This document shows positions 56,064-63,634 of a stretch of 64,000 nt of DNA, in pieces. The position numbers and the translations under genes are program-made. Source of the stretch: Halobacillus salinus (GTDB taxonomy: Bacteria > Bacillota > Bacilli > Bacillales > Halobacillaceae); NCBI RefSeq assembly GCF_004684905.1, contig NZ_SRJC01000001.1:1426001-1490000 (forward strand), written 5' to 3'. The notes below the pieces were generated by a model that ran no database searches, was not told where the DNA came from, and saw only the letters and a program-made list of their open reading frames with translations. The stretch's first letter is position 1. Each line of letters starts with the position of its first letter.

Positions 56064-56387
56064 CTAATTTAATACCTCCCATAGTTTGCTGTTCTCCATC
56101 TCAATTAACTGACCGAACACACCTAAAGTTCTTATTATTATTTCCCCTCCATCCGGATCTTCAAATTTTTGTTCCTGCGAAGCAAATACTCCAGCGTTCT
56201 TAAAATGAGAGGAACTAAACCTTATCTGACTTTTTCCATTCAAACAATTTCCATCTATTTCACTATTGATATTGTGTTTTTCGGAAACCCATCTGTTAAA
56301 AGCTGCTTCGGATGGTGTAGTTACCACCATTCCAAGAACCAACACAACAATTGTTATACAAACCAAAGATATCACTTTCTTTAACAA
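56064..56387 (-). CDS. Secreted small protein
   Basis: A 107-residue protein with a signal peptide (KKVISLVCITIVVLVLGMV, cleavage after SEAA). The mature part is polar with one cysteine (GNCLNGKSQIRF). It starts at TTG 56387 after AAAGGG. No family recognised. Confidence 0.7.
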   Translation of the reverse strand: MLKKVISLVCITIVVLVLGMVVTTPSEAAFNRWVSEKHNINSEIDGNCLNGKSQIRFSSSHFKNAGVFASQEQKFEDPDGGEIIIRTLGVFGQLIEMENSKLWEVLN

Positions 56388-56425
56388 TCAAAAAACCCTT
56401 TCGTTACGACTAATATTCCACATAA

Positions 56426-56458
56426 GCCCCCGTTTGTTTAATACTCAACACCAATATA
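56426..56458 (-). repeat. Array repeat R9
   Basis: GCCCCCGTTTGTTTAATA then CTCAACACCAATATA; 39 nt from the stop of the metalloprotease gene. Hairpin half degenerate. Confidence 0.75.
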
Positions 56459-56496
56459 TCCTAACGTCAGGAATACCAGAAAATACGCTTTGTCCA

Positions 56497-57396
56497 CTAT
56501 TTATATGAATTCAGAAAGTTATTTTCTAGATCATGGAGAGTAATACCTGTAGCTTCTGTAAAACCTGTCTCGAAGTCTCCATTCTGTTCTGTTTTACGGA
56601 TAATATCCTTTATTATGATTTCATCGTATGTATCAGTTAGATATTTAATCGCAAAGTAGCTTTGTTTATAAACACCTGAACCGTCTTTCTGTCTTCCTTT
56701 GCTCCATTGTTCTCCACTGAATAATTGAGCAAATGGCACCAATTGAAACTCAGAGTAATATACTTCAGTGCCATCATTACCTATATATTCGGCTACACCT
56801 TCTTGAAACCATACTGGATAATCAGAAACGCGAATATCCGAGTCCTCTATTTTCCTACGGAAAATATAATGCGTGTATTCATGTAAGATAGCTTTTTGGA
56901 AAAAATAGAGCGGGGTTTCCCTTCTCTCCAATATCCAATCTTTGTTGGTGTAATGAATGGCTATCAATTTCCAAAAATCTGAATAGAATCCTGATACGTC
57001 ATCAAGTGCAGTGAATTTGCTTAAGTTATCCTTATTTTCAAACATAACCAATTGGACCGGCTCTGTTTCCACATTGCCAAATACTTGTTTATTTTTAACC
57101 ATTGCCCAGTCCAAGGTCTCCTTTGTGATTGGCATCAACTCTTTGAAATCATCTAGGTAATAAATTGAAATATGATGATATTTTTCTTTTTGCCTCTCAT
57201 CGTTCAACAGGTTATCATTTGAGCTTTCTAAATTTGAAGTTGCGTCACTTTTTACTGATTGAGACAACGGTAAATCTTTGTTTGTCTCTTTTACGTATGT
57301 TTTTTCTGTGAATACCCCCTCTACAAACGTAACGAGCAGTAACACTGTTAATAGTGCAAGGATCACGATAAATGGAACTCCCTTAAACCTTCTCAT
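56497..57396 (-). CDS. Membrane-anchored zinc metalloprotease, MA-family type
   Basis: A 299-residue protein with an N-terminal membrane anchor (VPFIVILALLTVLLLVTFV) and an outer gluzincin domain. The zinc motif is HEYTHYIF, with the third ligand in FQEGVAEYIG. The start is placed at ATG 57396 (MRRFKGVPF); AAGGAG is rather far upstream. The array holds a second HExxH protein at 59919. Confidence 0.82.
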   Translation of the reverse strand: MRRFKGVPFIVILALLTVLLLVTFVEGVFTEKTYVKETNKDLPLSQSVKSDATSNLESSNDNLLNDERQKEKYHHISIYYLDDFKELMPITKETLDWAMVKNKQVFGNVETEPVQLVMFENKDNLSKFTALDDVSGFYSDFWKLIAIHYTNKDWILERRETPLYFFQKAILHEYTHYIFRRKIEDSDIRVSDYPVWFQEGVAEYIGNDGTEVYYSEFQLVPFAQLFSGEQWSKGRQKDGSGVYKQSYFAIKYLTDTYDEIIIKDIIRKTEQNGDFETGFTEATGITLHDLENNFLNSYK

Positions 57397-57565
57397 CCTA
57401 TAATAAATATCTCCTTTATATTCCAAATCACATTTGAAAGTCATGTTTGGAAAAAGTTGATAACTTCAGCTTATCACAGGGTGTATTTGCTGAGAACAGT
57501 CGCAACTGCTATTACTCCATGTCCCTCTAAAATCTAAAAAGAGGCAATTCATTTGCTGCAGAATC

Positions 57566-57599
57566 GCCCTCAATAGTTTAAGGCTTGAAATCGAGATAA
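57566..57599 (-). repeat. Array repeat R10
   Basis: GCCCTCAATAGTTTAAGG, hairpin CTTGAAATCGAG, then ATAA; 3 nt from the next stop. Compensating changes keep the stem. Confidence 0.9.
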
Positions 57600-57601
57600 C
57601 C

Positions 57602-58261
57602 TTAAAAATTAAGTTTTATTTCTTCTTCAAAAGATTGTGATTTTGTTTGAATATCATCAATTAAATTTATCCAATCCTTCTTATTTATTAAGTCATCACC
57701 ATAGATTTTAGGAAACTTATCCGTAACTGTTATTCCAGAGTCTTTCTTCTTATTCTTTTCAATCCCGATTATGTTCTGCGCCAAGATATTCTCCCAGCTT
57801 GTAAAGATGTTTTTCATTATCTTGAGCTTTGTTGTGTCTATTTCTGTTAGTAAGTATGTATCTTTTTCAACGAATTCTTCTCTTTTCAGTCTGGTTATGT
57901 AGTTATTGAAATCTAGTACCATATGTACTGGGTATGGACTACTATTGTATTGAGATGCATCGATCTTATTCATCCAAGTTGTAGAAAGGTCAATCACAGT
58001 AAAACCACTTTCTATTATGTTCCCAAAGTAAAGTTCTAGCTCCTCTATCTGCTCTCTAGAGATTTCATTATTTTCTAAAGCGTCGCTAATTATGGATTTA
58101 TTTATTGTAACACCATTTGCGAATTTCAAAATTCCGTTTTTTATTTCATGAGAAATAAAAGCTTCATATTTATTGTTTTCAACCTTTTGATACACACCAA
58201 AAATTACTGTGCTTACGAAAAAGACGAGTGCTAATAGTACATATATATTTTTTCTAATCAA
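57602..58261 (-). CDS. Membrane-anchored helical protein, relative of the 26597 gene
   Basis: A 219-residue protein from TTG 58261 after TAGGTGA: N-terminal anchor (NIYVLLALVFFVSTVIF), GVYQ, then a long helical outer domain and a final NKKDWINLIDDI. It matches the layout of the protein at 26597-27205. Function unknown. Confidence 0.72.
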   Translation of the reverse strand: MIRKNIYVLLALVFFVSTVIFGVYQKVENNKYEAFISHEIKNGILKFANGVTINKSIISDALENNEISREQIEELELYFGNIIESGFTVIDLSTTWMNKIDASQYNSSPYPVHMVLDFNNYITRLKREEFVEKDTYLLTEIDTTKLKIMKNIFTSWENILAQNIIGIEKNKKKDSGITVTDKFPKIYGDDLINKKDWINLIDDIQTKSQSFEEEIKLNF

Positions 58262-58447
58262 TACTTCACCTACTATCCCCAGAATTAAGTAATGGACGTT
58301 ATTTATTAAATGAAAATGAATTGAATTTATTTACCCAGAAGGACTTACTCAAATAATTAGCAAGAATGATTAAGAGGCTGCTTTGTATTCGACCAATAGA
58401 AATATAGCAATGGACCGTCCCGCTGCTTGTTAAAAATTGCTTCTTCG

Positions 58448-59122
58448 TTACTCCTCGGATTTTTGAGAATCTAGGTGCTGTCTGATTTTCTTAATGACTT
58501 CGTTAGTTTCGTTAAAGGCAAATAATGATGAATCGTCATCATAACTTGCAGACAAGGAGGCAGCTGACTGTTCAGGACGATCTGCATTCACATACAAAAA
58601 ACCGTTTGAATATATAACATCACTCTTTTCTCCATTTTGATTAGATTCTTTCTTTGGTGACTCCGGTCCTTTCAGACGACCCTCATAGCTGATATAGTAG
58701 TGCTTATCACCGTCAATGACCATCGGAATATACCATCCGCTCCCTTTTAGACCATATGATTTTTCCTCGAATTCCACAGCTCCGTTCATCTTAACATCAT
58801 GTTTATCCTCATTAAATGTGAGGGTTACATTGAAGAAGGTATTCTCTTTATTCAAATCCTCTACTTCAATACCGTATATGTCTTCTGTGCCCTCGATGGT
58901 AAAATCAAGGGGAAGGTAATCGAGGGACTTTGTATCAATTGGTAATTTAAGGTGTACTGGCTTTTGTTTTTCGGTTTGGTCATTAGTCTTTTTTTGAACA
59001 GTTTCCTCTGCTTTGGCAGGAGCGTTGGCTGATGTGGTTTGCGGACTCTCAGATGTATCACACCCTGGGACAAGTAAAACGATTAAAAGCAGAATCCCAA
59101 TTTTCACAAATTTTTCTATCAT
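58448..59122 (-). CDS. Lipoprotein of unknown function
   Basis: A 224-residue lipoprotein (signal ending LLVPGC) with a Thr/Ala/Gln/Lys-rich spacer to about residue 55 and a beta-rich outer domain (FFNVTLTF, GSGWYIPMVIDGDKHYYIS). ATG 59122 follows AAGGAGG. A very degenerate array repeat may overlap its stop near 58420-58450. Confidence 0.75.
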   Translation of the reverse strand: MIEKFVKIGILLLIVLLVPGCDTSESPQTTSANAPAKAEETVQKKTNDQTEKQKPVHLKLPIDTKSLDYLPLDFTIEGTEDIYGIEVEDLNKENTFFNVTLTFNEDKHDVKMNGAVEFEEKSYGLKGSGWYIPMVIDGDKHYYISYEGRLKGPESPKKESNQNGEKSDVIYSNGFLYVNADRPEQSAASLSASYDDDSSLFAFNETNEVIKKIRQHLDSQKSEE

Positions 59123-59239
59123 ATTCGTTCCTCCTTTTCATAGGGCGAAGACGGTATTTTTGCATCACTAAGGAAACGCTGGAACCGTCTCCACTTCAAT
59201 GTTTTAATATTTTTTGTGGTCAATTACTTTTCTAAACTT

Positions 59240-59307
59240 CGTTAGCCCAATAAATGATAGCCACTCTCAATGTGCAGCCATCGTTCCCTATTGCAGATTC
59301 AAGATAA
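59240..59307 (-). repeat. Second repeat type copy b plus array repeat R16
   Basis: CGTTAGCCCAATAAATG then ATAGCCACTCT (59240-59267) matches copy a. It is followed by an array-type end (GCAGATTC then AAGATAA, to 59307), 31 nt from the next stop. Confidence 0.6.
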
Positions 59308-59337
59308 TCCACTCACTTAAGATATGAAGCAGATAAT

Positions 59338-59880
59338 CTACAGAATATCAATTTTCTCTAATAGCTCTACATCACCATCAGTCTTAAATTCCACCAGCGC
59401 AATATTATTGATCTCTTGATTGAAATTTTGAGCATTTTTATATTCACTTTTGAATCTATTCAAGTCATCATCTGATAAATCTTGCATGGCTAATGTGATA
59501 TGCGGCACCCAATTATCGGGTTCATATAGCTTGAAAATATTATCACAATGTCTCTTCATAAGACTATTAAGGTCGTTATGTAATTCTTTTAGGTTGGGAT
59601 TCTTATCAACACTTAAATAAACTACGTTAGCTGTGTCTTCAAAATAACCAATACCATGCGTTTCAAATTCAAAAGAACGAACCTTTTTACATAGTTCAAT
59701 TAAATCCTCTATTAAAGAATTTATGTCCTTACAACTTCCCCCTTGAAAGCCAAGATTGGGATAGTCAAAAGATTGCACGCCTACAGAATTGTATTCTTCC
59801 TCAAAAACATCCCAAAATTCAAGTACCTTTTGCTTACCTTTTCCAGTCAGTAATGTAGCTAGACCTATGGTTTTAGTCAA
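59338..59880 (-). CDS. 2H phosphoesterase/LigT-like protein, one motif missing
   Basis: About 180 residues resembling the 2'-5' RNA ligase/cyclic phosphodiesterase fold. The second catalytic motif is clear (NWVPHITLAMQD), but at the first H-x-S/T position the sequence reads DYPNLGFQGG, without His. Catalysis may be lost or altered. TTG 59880 is chosen because GAGGAGG touches the two ATGs before it. Followed by repeat R16. Confidence 0.7.
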   Translation of the reverse strand: MTKTIGLATLLTGKGKQKVLEFWDVFEEEYNSVGVQSFDYPNLGFQGGSCKDINSLIEDLIELCKKVRSFEFETHGIGYFEDTANVVYLSVDKNPNLKELHNDLNSLMKRHCDNIFKLYEPDNWVPHITLAMQDLSDDDLNRFKSEYKNAQNFNQEINNIALVEFKTDGDVELLEKIDIL

Positions 59881-59918
59881 CATCATCCTCCTCAGCTAAT
59901 TATTTAATTCAAATAGGA

Positions 59919-60707
59919 TTACGCAGCCAGCCATAATTCCCTTGCTTCCTGCTTAGCTAGTTTGAATTTTTCAATGAAGAAATTTTGGAGATAAATTCCA
60001 TAAGAATCATTCACCCAGTCCTTATAGCAATCCATCAGCTTACACATCTCACCGTCACAATAATCTTCTATCAATACGCGGACGATATGCGTGCTTCTCC
60101 AATAATCATAAAAAGCAGAGGCATAACTAAAGTCGTTTCCACCCTGGTCAGCAGATTCACCAAAAAGATCAATTGTGTATTCTCCATAATCCCCCTTATA
60201 TAACTCAATCAAATGACGCTCAACATCCATAATTTCATTGAATTTGTCAGGTGATAAAATCATTTTCCGTGGTATGTAAAAACACAATCCTTCTTCGAAC
60301 CACATGTTCTCTTCTTCATCCCAATCTTCAAACTCAGAATGAAAGAAATCAGCATGGTGTGTTAACTCATGTGCTGCAATAACAGCTATATCATCCATCG
60401 AAAGATTCTTGTAATACTGCTCGGCCTTTAAAAGCCCTCGAGTTGTTGATAAAAAGATGTCTTTCCATGTATCTATCAGTGGGTTAATATGTATTAGGTC
60501 TCTTGATGTGTATGCTGGAAGAGGAATTGTTGAATAAAGCTCTGTAGCTGACTTTAGGTCATGAAAGATAATTCCTCTGGGAGATTTAAAGGTAGTTAAA
60601 GATTCTAACGAACGCGAGAAATGGTTAAGTAGTTCTAGAAGGTGTCGTCCGTTTCTTTCAATTCCTTCTGCGTAAGACGTGTCTGTTACTGAAACTGCGT
60701 ATTCCAT
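59919..60707 (-). CDS. HExxH zinc peptidase-like protein
   Basis: A 262-residue soluble protein with the zinc motif AAHELTHHADFF near residue 113 and FEEGLCFYIPR as a likely gluzincin third-ligand stretch. No signal peptide or anchor. ATG 60707 follows TGAGGTGA. Target unknown. It has no clear array repeat of its own. Confidence 0.78.
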   Translation of the reverse strand: MEYAVSVTDTSYAEGIERNGRHLLELLNHFSRSLESLTTFKSPRGIIFHDLKSATELYSTIPLPAYTSRDLIHINPLIDTWKDIFLSTTRGLLKAEQYYKNLSMDDIAVIAAHELTHHADFFHSEFEDWDEEENMWFEEGLCFYIPRKMILSPDKFNEIMDVERHLIELYKGDYGEYTIDLFGESADQGGNDFSYASAFYDYWRSTHIVRVLIEDYCDGEMCKLMDCYKDWVNDSYGIYLQNFFIEKFKLAKQEARELWLAA

Positions 60708-60807
60708 TTAATTCACCTCAATCTCAACATTAGTAGAAACCGTTCTTCTCATACCAATTATTTCAAATAAGACGCAATACCTCAATAAATATTATCGGAA
60801 AAGAAGA

Positions 60808-60827
60808 CATACCTTTTATAAGGTATG
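60808..60827 (-). terminator. Hairpin next to array repeat R11
   Basis: CATACCTT pairs with AAGGTATG; the minus strand then continues TCTTCTTTTCC. Probable terminator of the NUDIX gene. Confidence 0.65.
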
Positions 60828-60860
60828 CCCCCGATAGCGTAAGACTCGAATTCAAGATAA
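60827..60860 (-). repeat. Array repeat R11, overlapping a gene end
   Basis: GCCCCCGATAGCGTAAGA, hairpin CTCGAATTCAAG, then ATAA. On the minus strand it supplies the last residues (L, S) and the TGA stop of the NUDIX gene. Confidence 0.92.
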
Positions 60861-61292
60861 TATATAATCTCGAATTATTTTAGTAAGTCCTTCTGGATAA
60901 ATAAATTCATTTCCATCTAGTACCTTTCTAATTGGAACCCAAAGAGCTTTAGAAGACCTTGTCCCCTCTTTCACTTCAAGATAAGGTTTGTCATACATCC
61001 ATTCTTCTTTAAGATCTACAAGGTAAATTTGAAATATTTCATGCCCAACATCACCATTAATCTTAAATATGTTTTCTAAACAGGTTATGTAACGTTGAAT
61101 AATTACTTCGATTCCTAATTCTTCTTTAAATTCTCTATTTACTGTCCAATCTGACCTCTCACCAAATTCTATTGTCCCACCCAAAGGTCGATAATAATTT
61201 CCTTCTCCATTAGAATGCTTACCTTTATATTGCTCTAGTAATAATAAGTCATTATGAATTACTAATCCCAAAGACTTTGCTCGTGGATACAT
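60852..61292 (-). CDS. NUDIX hydrolase
   Basis: A 146-residue NUDIX protein with box GGTIEFGERSDWTVNREF continuing KEELGI. ATG 61292 follows AAGAGGTG. The stop codon and final two residues come from array repeat R11. Substrate unknown; NUDIX genes are common cargo of integron cassettes. Confidence 0.88.
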   Translation of the reverse strand: MYPRAKSLGLVIHNDLLLLEQYKGKHSNGEGNYYRPLGGTIEFGERSDWTVNREFKEELGIEVIIQRYITCLENIFKINGDVGHEIFQIYLVDLKEEWMYDKPYLEVKEGTRSSKALWVPIRKVLDGNEFIYPEGLTKIIRDYILS

Positions 61293-61322
61293 CAGACACC
61301 TCTTCTCATTAATCTAAGTGTT

Positions 61323-61357
61323 GCCCCCTTTAGTTGACAGACTCTAATTCGAGATAA
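61323..61357 (-). repeat. Array repeat R12
   Basis: GCCCCCTTTAGTTGACAGA, hairpin CTCTAATTCGAG, then ATAA. No minus-strand gene ends next to it; it may mark a lost cassette. Confidence 0.9.
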
Positions 61358-61418
61358 AACCGTTTTTTACTTTTCATTTTACAACTCTAGTATCATTCTT
61401 CCTTGATCAAGAATTTGT

Positions 61419-61446
61419 TGACACAACATAATTATAATCATAAAAT
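61419..61446 (+). promoter_or_regulatory. SigA promoter of the TetR operon
   Basis: TTGACA (61419-61424) and TAAAAT (61441-61446), 16 bp apart. The -10 box abuts the first operator. Confidence 0.65.
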
Positions 61447-61481
61447 GACTTTAAAGTCATTTTTGACTCATAAGTCAAAAA
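61445..61481. promoter_or_regulatory. Twin TetR operators
   Basis: Two boxes of the form TGACT-N4-AGTCA, at 61446-61459 and 61464-61477, 18 bp apart. Each is a perfect dyad in its arms and lies between promoter and ribosome binding site, so the TetR protein very likely represses its own operon here. Confidence 0.8.
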
Positions 61482-61493
61482 AGGAGGGTTTTC

Positions 61494-62099
61494 ATGTCTG
61501 AAAGAATGGTTAAAAAGTTCAACAATAGAAATAGACTAATTCTAGAAGCAGCTGAAAAACTAATAAAAGACCATGGTTACCATCAAGTGAAAATGAGTGA
61601 TATATCTGAGAAGCTAGATATTGCAAAAGGGACTCTTTATTCTCACTACCGATCTAAAGAGCAGCTAACCTTTTCCATTGTAAAGCCTAAAATAGACAAC
61701 TTCTTAACTACTATGGAGCAAATAGATACAAGTAACCTTACTGAAAGCAAAAAAGTTTCCTCCTTCATTGAGAAGGGATTTTATAGTGACTTTTTCCATT
61801 TTGTTTTATCAAGTTTCCCAGATATGGGAGCTATATTTAGTGAAGACCATAACTCAGAACTTAAATTAATTCAGGAAAAGATTATCAAAATCTTTGAACG
61901 TGTTATAGAAGAAGGAATTAAAAGCAAAACCTTTCAAACGATAGCTTCTTCAAATTTTTTAGCCCTTCAACTAATGCAGTTATTTGATCCTTTGATTTAT
62001 AAGACCTTAGTATCCTCAGGGACCATGAGTTCTAAAGAATTTGTAAATCAGTCTGTTACATTTTTTATGGGAGCGATTAATAATAAAGGAGAATTTTGA
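61494..62099 (+). CDS. TetR/AcrR-family repressor
   Basis: A 201-residue regulator with the TetR HTH (ILEAAEKLIKDHGYHQVKMS, ISEKLDIAKGTLYSHYRSKE) and a helical ligand domain. ATG 61494 follows AAAGGAGGG. It heads a two-gene plus-strand operon and sits behind twin operators. The ligand is unknown. Confidence 0.92.
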   Translation: MSERMVKKFNNRNRLILEAAEKLIKDHGYHQVKMSDISEKLDIAKGTLYSHYRSKEQLTFSIVKPKIDNFLTTMEQIDTSNLTESKKVSSFIEKGFYSDFFHFVLSSFPDMGAIFSEDHNSELKLIQEKIIKIFERVIEEGIKSKTFQTIASSNFLALQLMQLFDPLIYKTLVSSGTMSSKEFVNQSVTFFMGAINNKGEF

Positions 62100-62100
62100 G

Positions 62101-62700
62101 ATGAACTATAGCGAATTGAGAACTAAAGAATTTGGAGAAGTGTTTTCTGAAAATGAGTACTATAGCTTAAGGGAATCTTTGATACAGTCCTTTTTGTTTC
62201 TTGACGAATCAAATAAAGTTGAGGCTAAAAACCTATTAATTAATATATTTGGACTTAGTGATGAAGAGCTTAACGAGAGATCTACAGCTTTTATACATCA
62301 TAATTCAAATAAATCTCTCCTTTTAAGTACAATAAAAACCGCAGAAGATTGGGTCGAAAACTCAAATAATAAAGATATACCCGGCTTACTCAATTTAACT
62401 CATTCAGACATCGAGATAATAGGACCGAAAGGTTCTATTAGTGGAAGTCACCATTTAACTGATTGGATAGAGCGCGCCAACCTCCACCTTCATACCCTAA
62501 GACGCTTTGCAAAAGGGCACAATATAGTTCTCGAACAGCAGGGTACTTGGTATGATGAAAAAGGGCAACAAAAAGGGCATAATATCGTCTTTACCTACAT
62601 GAGAGTTATTGAAGGTAAAGTTGCTTTCTTAGGAAGATACGACAATAAAGTTGAAGCTTTTCAAGTTAGTGAGTTAAATAAGGGAAACCTGATTGAATAA
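62101..62700 (+). CDS. NTF2/SnoaL-like protein with helical N-terminus
   Basis: A 199-residue protein, one base after the TetR stop. A helical part (about 1-75) precedes a domain with SnoaL/NTF2 features (IPGLLNLTHSDIEIIGPKGS, FTYMRVIEGKVAFLGRYDN). Such proteins bind or modify small hydrophobic molecules, fitting control by a TetR sensor. Function not established. Confidence 0.7.
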   Translation: MNYSELRTKEFGEVFSENEYYSLRESLIQSFLFLDESNKVEAKNLLINIFGLSDEELNERSTAFIHHNSNKSLLLSTIKTAEDWVENSNNKDIPGLLNLTHSDIEIIGPKGSISGSHHLTDWIERANLHLHTLRRFAKGHNIVLEQQGTWYDEKGQQKGHNIVFTYMRVIEGKVAFLGRYDNKVEAFQVSELNKGNLIE

Positions 62701-62703
62701 AAC

Positions 62704-62730
62704 AAAGAGGCTCATACAAAGAGCCTCTTT
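62704..62730. terminator. Terminator of the TetR operon
   Basis: AAAGAGGCTC pairs with GAGCCTCTTT, followed by ATTTT; it can also serve the GNAT gene on the minus strand. Confidence 0.85.
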
Positions 62731-62741
62731 ATTTTAGAGTG

Positions 62742-62775
62742 GCCCCCGTTTACGGAAGAATCCATATCGAGATAA
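62742..62775 (-). repeat. Array repeat R13
   Basis: GCCCCCGTTTACGGAAGA then ATCCATATCGAG and ATAA; touches the stop of the GNAT gene at 62777. Confidence 0.85.
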
Positions 62776-62776
62776 T

Positions 62777-63322
62777 TTATTTAGTTCTCCACTCCTCTTG
62801 AAGCAAACCATAAACCACCCTGTCGTGATACTCATCATTTAAATACTCATAATTACGTATAGTCCCTTCCTCAGTAAACCCTAACCTTTCGGGTATTGCC
62901 CTACTTTTAAGGTTCTTACTAGCGACGTTGATTTCAACCTTTCTTAATTCTAAATCATAGAATGAATGCTCAATTAATCTCTCTACCGATTTAGTTGCTA
63001 ATCCTTTTCCTAGGTAGTTATCTCCTAACCAATAGCCTATTTCTGTCTTCTTTGCATCCCAATCTATGTACAAAAAACCAATTGAACCTGCAAGTCTTCC
63101 TTTATGCCAAATGCCAGCCCAATAACCATTATTAGAAGCAAAACGTTTCAGTGACTTCTCAATAAATGTAGTAGAATCCTTTACCTCTTTTGTTCTTTCG
63201 GGAAAGGTTAACCATTCACTAATACTACTTCGATTCTCATCAATCACTTCATATAGCTCACTTGCATGTCTTGGTTCTAAGATGGAAAGATGAATATCTG
63301 TGTCGATAAATGCTTTATACAC
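62777..63322 (-). CDS. GNAT acetyltransferase, RimJ/RimL (YdaF) type
   Basis: A 181-residue GNAT protein starting at GTG 63322 (MYKAFIDTDIHLSILEPRHA) after TAGGAGG; an upstream ATG would translate that site. The acetyl-CoA loop is YWLGDNYLGKGLATKSVERL and the end RAIPERLGFTEEGTIRNYE. Followed directly by repeat R13. Acceptor unknown. Confidence 0.88.
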   Translation of the reverse strand: MYKAFIDTDIHLSILEPRHASELYEVIDENRSSISEWLTFPERTKEVKDSTTFIEKSLKRFASNNGYWAGIWHKGRLAGSIGFLYIDWDAKKTEIGYWLGDNYLGKGLATKSVERLIEHSFYDLELRKVEINVASKNLKSRAIPERLGFTEEGTIRNYEYLNDEYHDRVVYGLLQEEWRTK

Positions 63323-63407
63323 TTCTTTTCCTCCTATCATATTTCTTTAATTCCAATTATTTCAAAACCACTTTATTTACTCAACCTTTTTTACAAATTA
63401 AACATGA

Positions 63408-63469
63408 ATTATCTCGAAACTGAGTCTTCAACAATCCTGCCCGATTATTAAAAACTATGTTTCGAGATA
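63408..63469. repeat. Head-to-head array repeats R14 and R15
   Basis: R14 is inverted (TTATCTCGAAACTGAGTCTT onward, 63408-63440), R15 direct (GCCCGATTATTAAAAAC onward to GTTTCGAGATAA, 63438-63469). Their outer 12 bp are exact inverted copies. They may mark the right edge of the array. Confidence 0.85.
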
Positions 63470-63473
63470 ACCT

Positions 63474-63527
63474 AAGAAACCAGCAATGCTTTCCTCGATT
63501 AAGAGTTGAGCATTACTGGTTTCTTGT
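63474..63527. terminator. Large hairpin between R15 and the VOC gene
   Basis: AAGAAACCAG and AATGCT pair with AGCATT and CTGGTTTCTT with one bulge. Likely terminator of the VOC gene on the minus strand. Confidence 0.7.
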
Positions 63528-63634
63528 TGTTAAAACACACTAGAAAAATCACAGAAGTTCCTCTTGAATGAACAATGCGATCCTAATAACGAATTTCCTT
63601 TGATCTGTAGCTTAGTTGACAATCATCGTAACCG

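Noticed and set aside
51400-63600. Calling the array repeats canonical integron attC sites
   Set aside because: The GTTRRRY/RYYYAAC core pair is not found and no IntI is in the window, so only a cassette-like layout is claimed.
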